DNA of 16,929 nt, from assembly GCA_002471345.1 (NCBI GenBank), contig DKPS01000060.1, forward strand, positions 1-16,929, given 5' to 3'. A model generated the notes under the pieces. The model made no database searches. It was not told the origin of the DNA and saw only the letters and a program-made list of their open reading frames with translations. The DNA comes from Saprospiraceae bacterium UBA7328. GTDB lineage: Bacteria > Bacteroidota > Bacteroidia > Chitinophagales > Saprospiraceae. Numbering within the stretch: position 1 is the first letter of the stretch; the number at the start of each line of letters is the position of its first letter. This document shows positions 1-9,285 of the stretch, piece after piece. A program made the translations under genes and the position numbers.

Positions 1-1477
1 TCTTGAATTTTTGAAGTGACTTCTTTTCTGTATACATCATATGACCGGCTTCATAATAAGTCATGGTGATATTATCCTTAATCTTCGGTGTTAATCCTAA
101 ATGATTTATACTATGTTCTACCCCATAAAAGACAGTAGCAATGTCATAAATACCATTCATGATAAGGACTTTCATATTAGGATCTCTAGATAATGCTCTT
201 GCCATATCAGGACCTGTATTAATTGCTGTTTGAGTTCCCCATCCAGTATTGCCTTGATGGCTCCAGTCCCATTTGAATCCTGGTCTTCTTCCTGCAGTTG
301 TACTGTACATTAATCCCTTATCTACTTTCAGGTCTTTGTGGAAATAATCCAAAAAACCTTGAATGTAAGCTGGAGAGATCGCCAAACTTTGAGGGTCATA
401 AAATGCATTTTGACTTAATAAATCTTGATTGATACCGGAATACCTAGAATCTAATCGTCCTACTATTTCACCTTCATCTCGAAGTAATTCAGCAAAGTAC
501 TCAGATGCTTTTACTTTTAAATCAGCTCTTAACCAATAGTCCTTTGATAACCCAGTGTAATTGGAAAGTTGAGTGGCAATTGAGTTTCTTGTATCATCAG
601 AAAGTTGATCACCTTGAAATAGAGCAGAGACATAATCATTAGCAGTAAAGCTTCGGACCTCATCTAAGAATTCATAAACATCGGTATGCTTTTTCTCAAT
701 TTTATTATGGTACCAAGAAGTAGCTGCATATGTTGGGAAATGCGCAATGTAAGGCATATCATCATCTGGAGGAAACATCAACGTTCTTAAATCAAATACC
801 GCAGAAACCATGATAATTCCATTTAGCGCTATCCCTTGACTCAGCAGCTTATTCATTACCCCAGCATTTCTAAATGTACCATAACTTTCACCTAAAAGAA
901 ATTTTGGTGAATTCATCCTATTGTGATGAATCAGAAACTGAGTGATAAAAAGACTAATGCTTCTAATATCTTGGTCTACTCCCCAAAAGTCTTTAAACTC
1001 AGCTTCGCCTATAGGTATGCTTAATCCTGTACCTACTGGGTCAATCATTACAAGGTCAGCCTTGTCGAGGATAGAATATTCGTTATTGACAATTTGATAA
1101 GGAGCAGCTTTATTATAATTGGGATCGTCTACAACTATTCTCTTTGGCCCCATGACACCCATATGTAGCCAGAATGAAGAAGAACCAGGACCTCCGTTGT
1201 ATGCAAACATTATAGGTCTATTTGAAGGGGCTCCTTCTTTGAAATACCCTGTAAATCCCATCAATGCAATTCCTTTATTATTCTCGTCTCTTACTCTAAA
1301 TGTGCCGGCATGTGCATTGAGGTTTATGGTTTGTCCCTTGATAGTTACTCTTTGCTTGGTTGTGGAAACTTTTGCTTCTGGGTCTGATGCGTTTTTCTTT
1401 GGAGCATCTTTTTGAGCTATAAGGCCAATTGAAAGGAAGAGGAATAAAATGAAGGCCATTCTGGATTTGTTTCCCAT
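1..1477 (-). CDS. Secreted S10-family serine carboxypeptidase-like protein (C-terminus cut by window edge)
   Basis: Seen: an open frame from ATG at 1477-1475 runs 492 codons to the window edge without a stop. The N-terminus is a signal peptide: a basic start, then a hydrophobic stretch FILFLFLSIGLIAQ. Residues about 92-104 read AYNGGPGSSSFW, the S10 oxyanion-hole motif. The nucleophile motif GESYGT places the catalytic Ser at residue 198. The acid is Asp445 in NGIYDIAT, and the His is residue 479 in EAGHMMY. Known: family S10 (COG2939-like in bacteria) releases C-terminal amino acids from peptides; members are about 450-520 residues, so few residues are missing here. Inferred: an exported enzyme for peptide scavenging or processing. 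A second in-frame ATG at 1459 would still leave a signal peptide; 1477 gives a better basic n-region. A terminator lies between this gene and its upstream neighbour, so it is probably transcribed alone. A T9SS tail is not visible and has little room. Confidence 0.93.
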   Translation of the reverse strand, partial: MGNKSRMAFILFLFLSIGLIAQKDAPKKNASDPEAKVSTTKQRVTIKGQTINLNAHAGTFRVRDENNKGIALMGFTGYFKEGAPSNRPIMFAYNGGPGSSSFWLHMGVMGPKRIVVDDPNYNKAAPYQIVNNEYSILDKADLVMIDPVGTGLSIPIGEAEFKDFWGVDQDIRSISLFITQFLIHHNRMNSPKFLLGESYGTFRNAGVMNKLLSQGIALNGIIMVSAVFDLRTLMFPPDDDMPYIAHFPTYAATSWYHNKIEKKHTDVYEFLDEVRSFTANDYVSALFQGDQLSDDTRNSIATQLSNYTGLSKDYWLRADLKVKASEYFAELLRDEGEIVGRLDSRYSGINQDLLSQNAFYDPQSLAISPAYIQGFLDYFHKDLKVDKGLMYSTTAGRRPGFKWDWSHQGNTGWGTQTAINTGPDMARALSRDPNMKVLIMNGIYDIATVFYGVEHSINHLGLTPKIKDNITMTYYEAGHMMYTEKKSLQKFK

Positions 1478-1515
1478 TGTTGTAATTATATCAGGTGTAA
1501 AAATTATACTAGAAT

Positions 1516-1549
1516 TAAATATAACTTTTTATGCAGAAAAGTCCATCAA
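1516..1549 (-). promoter_or_regulatory. Candidate Bacteroidota-type promoter for the S10 peptidase gene
   Basis: On the minus strand TATATTTA (1523-1516) matches seven of the eight positions of the Bacteroidota -7 element TAnnTTTG. A TTG lies upstream at 1549-1547, 23 bases away, slightly longer than the usual -33/-7 spacing. The element is about 38 bases before the ATG at 1477. The region is AT-rich, so a chance match is quite possible. Confidence 0.3.
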
Positions 1550-1579
1550 TGAAATTCAAGATGCTCATTGAAATAAAAG

Positions 1580-1612
1580 ATGCAGATAATTTGATTTTCA
1601 ATTTATCTGCAT
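1580..1612 (-). terminator. Hairpin terminator downstream of the 1,224-aa T9SS cargo gene
   Basis: Arms TGCAGATAA (1581-1589) and TTATCTGCA (1603-1611) are perfect inverted repeats. The stem continues inward for four pairs (1591-1594 with 1598-1601) after one T-T mismatch, leaving a three-base loop, and outward by one A-T pair. Read on the minus strand it lies 53 bases after the TAA at 1666 and is followed by the T-rich run CTTTTATTT. This fits intrinsic termination of the gene ending at 1666 and separates it from the peptidase gene. The stem is AT-rich, so efficiency is uncertain. Confidence 0.65.
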
Positions 1613-1665
1613 TAAATGAGGCTTAAAGGCTCTTCGGGTTCTTTTTTAAGTTTTCGTGCGGAATA

Positions 1666-4600
1666 TTATTCTACTTTGATCATTTTCTTAGTAATCACAT
1701 TGTCATCAAAAACTAATTCGTACAACAATACACCCACTATAGAAACCTCCTCTTTTCTTACTACAATGGTATTTTGACCTGTACGGAGAATAATTTTTCG
1801 ACTTAGAATTTTTCTCCCCTGGACATCGTAGATATTAAAGTCAGCATCTCCGTCACTTTGTGCAATGACGGTAATCGCCGTACTTTCTTTCCATGGATTA
1901 GGTTCATTTTGACTAAGGTCAAATTGATTGTCGTCATTTCTTATCTTTTCCAATGTGTATTTTCTCGCATCGAGATCAGTATAAATTTCTGGCATGGTTG
2001 CATTCAACCCTAATGCCAAAAGCTTCTTTTCTATATCTATCGCACCATCAATCTCAATTGAAAACAGTGGCTCATTGGCTTTAATCTTCATTGGAGACAA
2101 TGTAGAAAAACTGAATGCCAATCTATCGTTTTCATTATCCATATGAATGTTTTCAGAAGTCATATTAATCTGACCATTGCTGATTCTTTTAATATTTATA
2201 GAGTTTGGCAAAAAGAATTCTCCTTGTATTCCATTGAAGTTTGATAGGGTAGGAGGGAAAAGGGACAATTGCTTCTGTCCTTCTTGAATCTTGAGTTCCC
2301 AGCTCAACGTTAGTAGTTCATTAGATCTTGATTCTGATTTTTCAATTCCATTGGCGACAGCATTGCCAGATAAGTCTCCCACTTTGATACCTGTCCAATC
2401 AATTTTCATATTCTTGGAAAGAGCATCCAAATTGTATTCTTCTACAATTGGGGATGAGAGATTTAGCCTTGATTTTATATCATCTCCATTCCAAACAAAT
2501 CTCCAACTCGTATTATTCTTGACTTGATGATCTATACCTAGAATAATTTTTCTTAAATGGACTAAATCAATAGCCGAAATATTGGCATCGTTATTCACAT
2601 CAGCGGCTATCATGTTATATCCATCATTAATGATTGATTTTCCTAAAATGTGATTTTGTATTTGAATCAAATCTAATGTGGATACTCCATTGCTCCAGTT
2701 GTCATCTTTGAACGGAATTATATTATATTTTCCACCACTTGCCATGCTCCCAAAGGCATATTGGCCTGAGTTATCGGTTTCAGAATGATTTAAAATAGAG
2801 CTAAGGGATTCTAGCCCTACGGCTACTTTTGAGACGGCTTCATTATGTATGCTTGTTACTGTACCTTCTATTATCAGATTATTGCCTTGAACTTTCTCTA
2901 GATATATCATTTGGCTATCTATGTCGATCACTTTAATTGGACTTACACAAGCCTCAAATGCTGTCCATGTTCTTATGATCTTCAGACATCTTACTGTTGT
3001 GTCCTGGGGATTGACTAGAAGGTCTTGATGACTAAATCCTATCATGTTACATCTACCCTCAGCAGCACTAGGAGAACCTGTTATAGCAGTTGTAGCATCT
3101 CCTTCATCACATGTGATTAATGTTGTGTCTGATGGATAAGTTATTGCTCGTTTATTTGTATTCCCGTCATGGATTATTGTAATGATTTGTATACAACTGG
3201 ATTCGATACCAGACATAGTACGAGCAGTAAAGGTTCTACTTATTGAACCCAATCCACATTTATCTAAGCTTTGAGAATTATTCACTAATACGGTGTCCAT
3301 ACAATTACCAAAGATTACTCCGTCGGTAAGAGGTCCTGAAGCTGTTATCACATCGTTTGGATCTATTTCTAATATTTTTTGATTGCCTTGCTCTACTACA
3401 GATCCAAATTCTGAATTATCAACTGTTATAAAATTGCAATCAACTGTCAAATTTGGCGGACAATGAATGCTTGGGATGTCCTTATCCTGAATCTCTACAC
3501 TTATCATGCAAATACTGCTGTGCCCAGATTCATCAGTGGCTGTCAGTTCGACCATTACTTCAGATCCAACATCAGCACAGCAGAATTGAACCTCTGGGCC
3601 AGGTGTGATCGTCTGCACATCACATGAAGATGACATTCTCCTGGCTGAGAGTGTAACATTGCCACAAGCATCATATGACCCATCGTCAAATTTTTCAGCA
3701 GGTACGGTCGCTACCCCATTATTATTCAGTGAGATGACCAATTGCGATAAGCAGAAAGAAACCGGTGGGGTATCATCCTGAAGAATAACTACAAATGTAT
3801 CATTGCTTATGTTATGACAACCATCATATGCTTGTACATATAAAGTGTGAGTGTCTATTGGAAGTCTTAATGTAGTTCCGTCGTAGAATGTAGGTAACAA
3901 ACCTTGGAATATGCTAATAGTGACGTCCTCATCACATGCATCTTCTGCTGTAAGACTAGGAAGAGAGAATGTGACTAAACAGTCACCAGATGTATTTCCT
4001 GAGGCTATTATGGTGTCTGGCACAGTAATAACTGGAGGAACGGTATCTATCAAAGTGATTAATTGAGGGCTTTCTATTATAGTATCTCTATAAGTACAGA
4101 AAGTCTGTCTTACAGTCCACATTCTCAATATTTGTTTTTTACAAGGTGTATTGACTATCACTCTATCCACAAATTCTGAGCTTATCAAACATACTCCTAG
4201 GGTATCCGTGGAAAGATCAAAGCCCATAAACATTGGACCACCAAAGTTTACAATTTGGAGTTTATTTAAATCATTGAATGCTTCGCTGCACGCCACTATT
4301 GTGTCAGTAGGAAAGGATATATTATTGATTTTTGGAGTTTTAATATATACATCTGTAGTACATGTATCTGATATATTGCCAGCAGCATCTATAGCTCTAA
4401 ATGTGCGTCTACTTACACCTATGATGGTGTCTCCTTCGCAGAGTGATTGAAACTCCTGATTTACCAGTTCTATTGTTACATCATTATCACAAAAATCAAA
4501 AGTAGATGGATAACGGATAGAATCCATTTCATAGCACATGATTGTATCTCGTTCAGCGCAATCTATTACAGGGGGCAATTTATCTTCTATAAGGACTTCA

Positions 4601-5340
4601 GTCCAGCATGTTGATCCCCATTGTTCGCATCCTGCAATACTGATCATCACGTTTATTCTTTCATTAACCTTAAATTCGTCAATTGGATTTCCAGAAAGAT
4701 CTAAATAATTAATATTAAAAGAGTCAGCGCTTAGTCCTGTTGTATCTGTTAAAAGCATTTGTGGAGTCACCTGAACACCGCAAGAGTTATCAATACTGAC
4801 ATTTATTCGACCATAACAGGCAATGACCCTACACCTACACGAAGCATCTGCTTGAATTTCAGCCATTGTATTGCATCCCGTTGCATTTTTGGCATCATTT
4901 ATAAATAACATTGGATTAATCGCATCCACTATTGCACAACATTGACTAAGCAGCGGGTTTGTACTAATAGTAATAAATCCAGTAACAACATTTAATCCAG
5001 CAAGTGCATTAATATTTGTGAGGTTAGGATTGTTCTCAATCATTAATTGATTGGCTTCCTGTAAGCCGTCTAACCCATTGAGTGTTGTAAGCGGAGGAAC
5101 GTCACGAATCATCAGGATACCTGTAACTACTGATACTTTAAATAAAGGAGAAAGGTCGGTAATATCGCTACTTCCCATAACCATAGAAGTAATCTCAAGA
5201 TTCCCGTCTATGGTATCACACGAGACAAAAGCATTTACATCTGCCTGTGTAAAAAGTACCACATTACCTAGACAAGTAGTAGCTATTGCTTTTTGGGAAA
5301 AAGAATAAATGAAAAGAAGAATGAAGAGTCCCTTTTTCAT
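1666..5340 (-). CDS. Secreted multidomain T9SS cargo protein: L-domain head, HYR-like region, dockerin-like, cohesin-like, sorting domain
   Basis: Seen: 1,224 codons, ATG at 5340, TAA at 1666. Residues 1-20 form a signal peptide (MKKGLFILLFIYSFS then QKAIA). Residues about 21-170 are leucine-rich, receptor-L-domain-like repeats (for example NPNLTNINALAGL) ending with a CC pair. Residues about 174-810 are cysteine-bearing beta-sandwich units with HYR-like signatures such as EDKLPPVIDC and DTVPPVITVP. Residues 877-935 are dockerin-like: two loops, DDNWSNGVSTLD and DVNNDANISAID, keep EF-hand spacing. A GIKVGDLSGNA segment and a cohesin-like beta-rich stretch (ANEPLFSIEI) follow. Residues about 1139-1224 are a T9SS type A sorting domain (NEPNPW, FNIYDVQGRKI, final KKMIKVE). 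Inferred: exported by Sec and then T9SS to the surface, probably adhesive or structural. No catalytic motif was seen. From residue 174 it is colinear with the upstream giant protein, with an extra segment at about 618-810. No Shine-Dalgarno is evident, as is usual in this phylum. Confidence 0.92.
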   Translation of the reverse strand: MKKGLFILLFIYSFSQKAIATTCLGNVVLFTQADVNAFVSCDTIDGNLEITSMVMGSSDITDLSPLFKVSVVTGILMIRDVPPLTTLNGLDGLQEANQLMIENNPNLTNINALAGLNVVTGFITISTNPLLSQCCAIVDAINPMLFINDAKNATGCNTMAEIQADASCRCRVIACYGRINVSIDNSCGVQVTPQMLLTDTTGLSADSFNINYLDLSGNPIDEFKVNERINVMISIAGCEQWGSTCWTEVLIEDKLPPVIDCAERDTIMCYEMDSIRYPSTFDFCDNDVTIELVNQEFQSLCEGDTIIGVSRRTFRAIDAAGNISDTCTTDVYIKTPKINNISFPTDTIVACSEAFNDLNKLQIVNFGGPMFMGFDLSTDTLGVCLISSEFVDRVIVNTPCKKQILRMWTVRQTFCTYRDTIIESPQLITLIDTVPPVITVPDTIIASGNTSGDCLVTFSLPSLTAEDACDEDVTISIFQGLLPTFYDGTTLRLPIDTHTLYVQAYDGCHNISNDTFVVILQDDTPPVSFCLSQLVISLNNNGVATVPAEKFDDGSYDACGNVTLSARRMSSSCDVQTITPGPEVQFCCADVGSEVMVELTATDESGHSSICMISVEIQDKDIPSIHCPPNLTVDCNFITVDNSEFGSVVEQGNQKILEIDPNDVITASGPLTDGVIFGNCMDTVLVNNSQSLDKCGLGSISRTFTARTMSGIESSCIQIITIIHDGNTNKRAITYPSDTTLITCDEGDATTAITGSPSAAEGRCNMIGFSHQDLLVNPQDTTVRCLKIIRTWTAFEACVSPIKVIDIDSQMIYLEKVQGNNLIIEGTVTSIHNEAVSKVAVGLESLSSILNHSETDNSGQYAFGSMASGGKYNIIPFKDDNWSNGVSTLDLIQIQNHILGKSIINDGYNMIAADVNNDANISAIDLVHLRKIILGIDHQVKNNTSWRFVWNGDDIKSRLNLSSPIVEEYNLDALSKNMKIDWTGIKVGDLSGNAVANGIEKSESRSNELLTLSWELKIQEGQKQLSLFPPTLSNFNGIQGEFFLPNSINIKRISNGQINMTSENIHMDNENDRLAFSFSTLSPMKIKANEPLFSIEIDGAIDIEKKLLALGLNATMPEIYTDLDARKYTLEKIRNDDNQFDLSQNEPNPWKESTAITVIAQSDGDADFNIYDVQGRKILSRKIILRTGQNTIVVRKEEVSIVGVLLYELVFDDNVITKKMIKVE

Positions 5341-5407
5341 ATTGTAGTTTCATTATTAAAAGAATAAGAGCCTATTCTTCTGAGGTGGTGGCATTTAAAA
5401 TACTAAG

Positions 5408-5415
5408 CAAATATA
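5408..5415 (-). promoter_or_regulatory. Candidate -7 promoter element for the 1,224-aa gene
   Basis: On the minus strand TATATTTG (5415-5408) is a full match to the Bacteroidota -7 consensus TAnnTTTG. It lies 67 bases before the ATG at 5340, leaving a leader of roughly 60 bases. No good TTG -33 element is visible at the usual distance upstream; that stretch is almost all A and T. It overlaps the inverted repeat that follows the giant gene. Confidence 0.4.
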
Positions 5416-5448
5416 ACATATTATAAAAATATTTAATATGTTTTATTT
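5409..5448 (-). terminator. AT-only inverted repeat after the giant gene, possible weak terminator
   Basis: Arms AACATATTA (5415-5423) and TAATATGTT (5434-5442) are perfect inverted repeats. After one mismatch the stem extends outward through 5409-5413 pairing with 5444-5448. It starts four bases past the stop codon of the giant gene (5452-5454). On the minus strand the bases that follow are GCTTAGTATTTTAAATGCC, not a clean T run, and the stem is almost free of G and C. Termination is therefore only possible; it could be partial, letting some transcripts continue into the next gene. Confidence 0.35.
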
Positions 5449-5451
5449 TGT

Positions 5452-8400
5452 TTATTTTATATGTATCATTTTGTGACTGTATTTCTTATCACCTAGTGAA
5501 ACTTCATAAAGGAAGACTCCTTCTTGCAGAAGATCTTTTTTCTGAATTGTAAGAATATTTGGACCCATAACTGGCAAATAATTTTTAGAATAAATAACAT
5601 TACCTGAAATGTCATAGATCTTGAAAATAATTTCATGATTATCAGTGCTGAAGAATGTGATCTTAGTCTCCTCCGTCCAAGGGTTTGGCTCATTTTGTAT
5701 TAAGGAGGAGTTTGTTTGCTCAGACTTTCTTTTTGATAAAGCAAATGTCATAGCCTTACCAGAAGAATAAATTTCAGGATCTAATCTTCTGCGATTTATA
5801 GTGATATCTTCTTCGGATGAAGAGATACCTTTCAGTATGATACTGAATAATGGTAATTCGGGATCCATTGAAGATTCGAATTCATTATTTAGACTTAAAG
5901 CAATTGCATTTGATTTATTATCAAGGTATAAATTTTGTGTTGTCAAAGCCAACTGACCACTTATAAGGTCATTAACATACAGCCCAAGTGGGATGGAAAA
6001 TTCCATCTGCAGACCTTGTAATTTAATCTCATTATTGGTGTAAAAATTGAGGATAGTTTGATTTTTACCCTGGTTGATATCCCATTCAATTGTTTCATTT
6101 ACTCCTGTTCTGGACTCGGATGTAAGAAGTGCATTTGATGAAGCATTGCCAGAGAGATCTCCTATTTTGATACCTTTCCAGTTGACTTCCATGTCCCTAT
6201 TCAATGTAGGAATGTCATAGACCTCGATCAATGGTTCGTTCAAACTAAATTCATTAGGTAATTTCTGATCATCCCAGATGAACCGCCAACTGGTGTTGGT
6301 TTGCACTTCATCAGAAATACCAATTATTAATTTCCTCAGTTGTACTATATCTATTGCCGAAATTGACCCATCATTATTGATATCTGCTGCGATTAAGTTG
6401 TATGGATCTGCAATCGAATTATTTCCAAGAATGTGGCCTTGTATCAATATTAAGTCTAAAGTCGACACACCATTGAGCCAATCATCATTTTTATATGGAG
6501 ATAGACTATAATGACCACCCGTAGGCATGTCAATAAAATGATAATCACCATTACTACCTGTTCTAATGGCTATCTCTTCTAAACTGTTGACATTAGTTAA
6601 ATTGACTTTAGTAGACTCGATCACCTCATTTTCTTTATTAAATATTTCGCCTTCAATAGTTACTAATTGGCCCAAGTTCGTATTGCACCCAGGATTTGGA
6701 CTGGTGTCTTCCACATTTACTGTAATCATACAAATGCTAAAATTTCCTGCAGCATCAGTAACACGGAGAGCTACCATAACATCTTGATTCAAGTCATCAC
6801 AGCAGAAACTTACATCATCTCTAAAGACTAGATCACTTCCAATACAAGTAGTGGACATTCTTCTTACATCCATAGATACATTCGAACATCCATCAATAGA
6901 TGCTAAATCAAAATCCATTGCATCAAGAATTGCCGAACCATTACTTAAATTGACCACTTTATTACTCAGACAAAGAGTAAGAGGTGGAGTATTGTCCTCA
7001 ATGATGATGATGACTGAATCTCTACTTATATTTTGACAATTGTCTGTGGCCTGTACGAACAGCTTGTGAGTTCCAACCGGCATGGTGAGAGTCATTAATG
7101 AATGGACGAAGTTCGTGGCTAAGGAATCTGAGTAAACCTGTAAGTCAACCTCTTGATCACATACATCATCGGTAGTTAATCCTGTTAATTCGAATGTTGC
7201 CATGCATTCTGCATTCGATGCATTTGTTATGATCAAAGTATCAGCTAAAGTTATAATCGGAGCCGTTGTATCTACAAATGTGATAAGCTGAGGACTTCTG
7301 ATTTCTCTGTCTCTTGAGAAACAAGACCAATGAGTTATAGTCCACATTCTCACAATTTGCTTTTTGCAATCAGTGTCGACTAAAACTTGATCTTCATGGA
7401 AAGCCGAGATATTACATATAGGCATGGTGTCCATTGTAAGGTCGAATCCATTTAGCATTGGAACTCCGAATACTGCATCTTTCAGATATGTTACAGAGCT
7501 GTTTAGACCATCGCAGGATATCACTGAATCTGAAGGAAAAATTGTGTTGTTGAAATCAGGAGATTGGACAAAAATAATAGATGAACAAGTGTCGGAAGTG
7601 TTTCCTTGATTGTCCACAGCTCTGTAAGTCCTTGTGATTTTTGCTAGAATAGAATCATTAGAACAAAGCTCTTCATATTCATCTCTGAGAAGCTGTATAG
7701 TGATATTTGTATTGCAGAGATCATTGACCTGTGGTGTGGGCAGATGGTTGAGATTATCACAAGTCACAGTATCTCTTGGTGTACAAATGATGTTTGGACC
7801 TATTTTATCTTCAATTAGGACTTCAGTTTCACAGGAACTACTTGGACAAGATGGTACACTTGTTACCACTCTTATTTTTTCATTTACCTTGACCGATGTA
7901 ATTGGGTTTCCGAAGAGGTCTAAGTATTCAATTTGGAATTGATTAGAAGAAAATGGAAGTGTGTCAATAAGTAATATTGAAGGTGTCAATGAAAAAATAC
8001 AATTATTGTCCAAGCTCACATTAATGCTTCCTTTACATGCCAAAGGCCCACATAGATTTAATTGTGTTGGATCTGCATCATCTTCGTCAGCTATGCCAAT
8101 ATCATTGATCTGATTGTCACTATTTGATCCGGGTACACCACCTAAATCATTACCAAAATCTGAATCTGGTTGTGAGTCCAAATCATAATCTGAAAGGTTA
8201 ATTCCACCAAGCCCACGAGTCAATATGATTTCTGCTTGATTGAGAATATTGTTATTGGATGCTGTATTCTTGATTCTGAATGAAATAAAAATATCCGACG
8301 TTTCTCCTCTACCCACATCGATTGTAGGTATGTATTCGAAGTGATCTCCTTTAGTTTTCCAATCTATATTTAAGTCAGGCAAAAATTCTAACCCGTTTTG

Positions 8401-9231
8401 AGCCTTATCAGCTACCTCTACACCCGTGGCGTCCATAGTGCCTTGATTAATCACTTCTATTTTATAGGTTACAATATCGCCAAAGTAGAATTCTGATTGG
8501 TTAGAATGAATTGTCTTTCTTAAAGCAAGATCATAGATTGGAACTAATGCGATGTCATGATCATCTTCATCATCATTTTCATTTGCTATTTGATCATCGT
8601 CTACATCCCCATCATTTTCATCCAAATTGTCAGGATTACTATCTATATCAGGGCCCTTATTTCCATTTTCATCCGAAAAATCACTAATCTCGGCATAATT
8701 GATCAGGTTGCTCAACTGTGTGGTGCTGTCTACACTTAAGAATAAGGATATGTCAAAAGAGCTGTCAATTTTTAAAATGTCATTATATAAAAACTCCGGA
8801 TTTCCTAAACTATTGATTTTCCATTCTGGTTCGTTTTCAGGTAAAAATGTCATGCCATGTGGGATATAATCCGTGACTAATATGTCTTTAGTATTATTGT
8901 TTCCTTGATTGATCAAATTGATTACAAATTCTACAGTATCGCCCCATTGAATTGGAAATTCAGATCCCGCATATGACTTTCTCAATGCTAAGTCTAAGAA
9001 ATTTACAGATGCGGGATCATGATCATCTTCATCTCCTCCAGTTTTACCGTTTTGACCAATTTCGTCATCCGAAGGAGAAAAAAGGACTCCTCCATCATCA
9101 TTCTTATTGTCGGCATCAGCATAAGAATCTACATCAAAAGAGGTTGCTTCATCTCCATTAATAAAGAAAAATCTGCTAATCTCTGCGTAGTTGGTGACAG
9201 ACTTATTTGTGAAAAGTAGAGTAGGGGACAA
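5452..9231 (-). CDS. 3' half of a giant T9SS-secreted adhesin, separated from its 5' half by an in-frame stop
   Basis: Seen: the longest start-to-stop reading begins with TTG at 9231 (1,259 codons), but the same frame is open up to 9285, right after a TAA, and the TTG lies inside a DUF11-like repeat with no signal peptide. Domains by residue from the TTG: 1-76 the second half of DUF11-like repeat 4; 77-230 and 231-392 repeats 5 and 6 (DLALRK starts, YNQG/INQG core, YAEIS, acidic DDEDDHD tails); about 394-851 HYR-like cysteine-bearing units (VEDTSP, DTTAPIITL); a carboxypeptidase-regulatory-like strand set; 913-972 dockerin-like with DINNDGSISAID; a cohesin-like stretch (DPELPLFSIIL); and about 1175-1259 a T9SS type A sorting domain (NEPNPW, FKIYDISGNVI, final SHKMIHIK). 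Inferred: this is the C-terminal portion of one protein with the 9286-16929 frame. On its own it lacks an export signal, so an independent function is unlikely. Confidence 0.85.
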   Translation of the reverse strand: MSPTLLFTNKSVTNYAEISRFFFINGDEATSFDVDSYADADNKNDDGGVLFSPSDDEIGQNGKTGGDEDDHDPASVNFLDLALRKSYAGSEFPIQWGDTVEFVINLINQGNNNTKDILVTDYIPHGMTFLPENEPEWKINSLGNPEFLYNDILKIDSSFDISLFLSVDSTTQLSNLINYAEISDFSDENGNKGPDIDSNPDNLDENDGDVDDDQIANENDDEDDHDIALVPIYDLALRKTIHSNQSEFYFGDIVTYKIEVINQGTMDATGVEVADKAQNGLEFLPDLNIDWKTKGDHFEYIPTIDVGRGETSDIFISFRIKNTASNNNILNQAEIILTRGLGGINLSDYDLDSQPDSDFGNDLGGVPGSNSDNQINDIGIADEDDADPTQLNLCGPLACKGSINVSLDNNCIFSLTPSILLIDTLPFSSNQFQIEYLDLFGNPITSVKVNEKIRVVTSVPSCPSSSCETEVLIEDKIGPNIICTPRDTVTCDNLNHLPTPQVNDLCNTNITIQLLRDEYEELCSNDSILAKITRTYRAVDNQGNTSDTCSSIIFVQSPDFNNTIFPSDSVISCDGLNSSVTYLKDAVFGVPMLNGFDLTMDTMPICNISAFHEDQVLVDTDCKKQIVRMWTITHWSCFSRDREIRSPQLITFVDTTAPIITLADTLIITNASNAECMATFELTGLTTDDVCDQEVDLQVYSDSLATNFVHSLMTLTMPVGTHKLFVQATDNCQNISRDSVIIIIEDNTPPLTLCLSNKVVNLSNGSAILDAMDFDLASIDGCSNVSMDVRRMSTTCIGSDLVFRDDVSFCCDDLNQDVMVALRVTDAAGNFSICMITVNVEDTSPNPGCNTNLGQLVTIEGEIFNKENEVIESTKVNLTNVNSLEEIAIRTGSNGDYHFIDMPTGGHYSLSPYKNDDWLNGVSTLDLILIQGHILGNNSIADPYNLIAADINNDGSISAIDIVQLRKLIIGISDEVQTNTSWRFIWDDQKLPNEFSLNEPLIEVYDIPTLNRDMEVNWKGIKIGDLSGNASSNALLTSESRTGVNETIEWDINQGKNQTILNFYTNNEIKLQGLQMEFSIPLGLYVNDLISGQLALTTQNLYLDNKSNAIALSLNNEFESSMDPELPLFSIILKGISSSEEDITINRRRLDPEIYSSGKAMTFALSKRKSEQTNSSLIQNEPNPWTEETKITFFSTDNHEIIFKIYDISGNVIYSKNYLPVMGPNILTIQKKDLLQEGVFLYEVSLGDKKYSHKMIHIK

Positions 9232-9285
9232 TGTGATTTCTATAGATGTAGAGTCTCCAGGTGCAATTTCTTCTGTGATTAGGTA

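Noticed and set aside
1119..1415. A 98-codon plus-strand open frame, and the other plus-strand frames of 60-119 codons across the window
   Set aside because: All lie antisense to well-supported minus-strand genes with recognisable domains. They lack recognisable motifs of their own and look like shadows of biased codon use.
5360..5379. Seven-base inverted repeat AAGAATA / TATTCTT in the leader of the 1,224-aa gene
   Set aside because: The arms are short and AT-rich, and nothing beside them suggests an RNA switch or operator; chance is sufficient.
9229..9231. TTG at 9231 as a genuine start of an independent protein
   Set aside because: It lies in the middle of a DUF11-like repeat, no signal peptide follows, and homology continues upstream of it to the stop codon.
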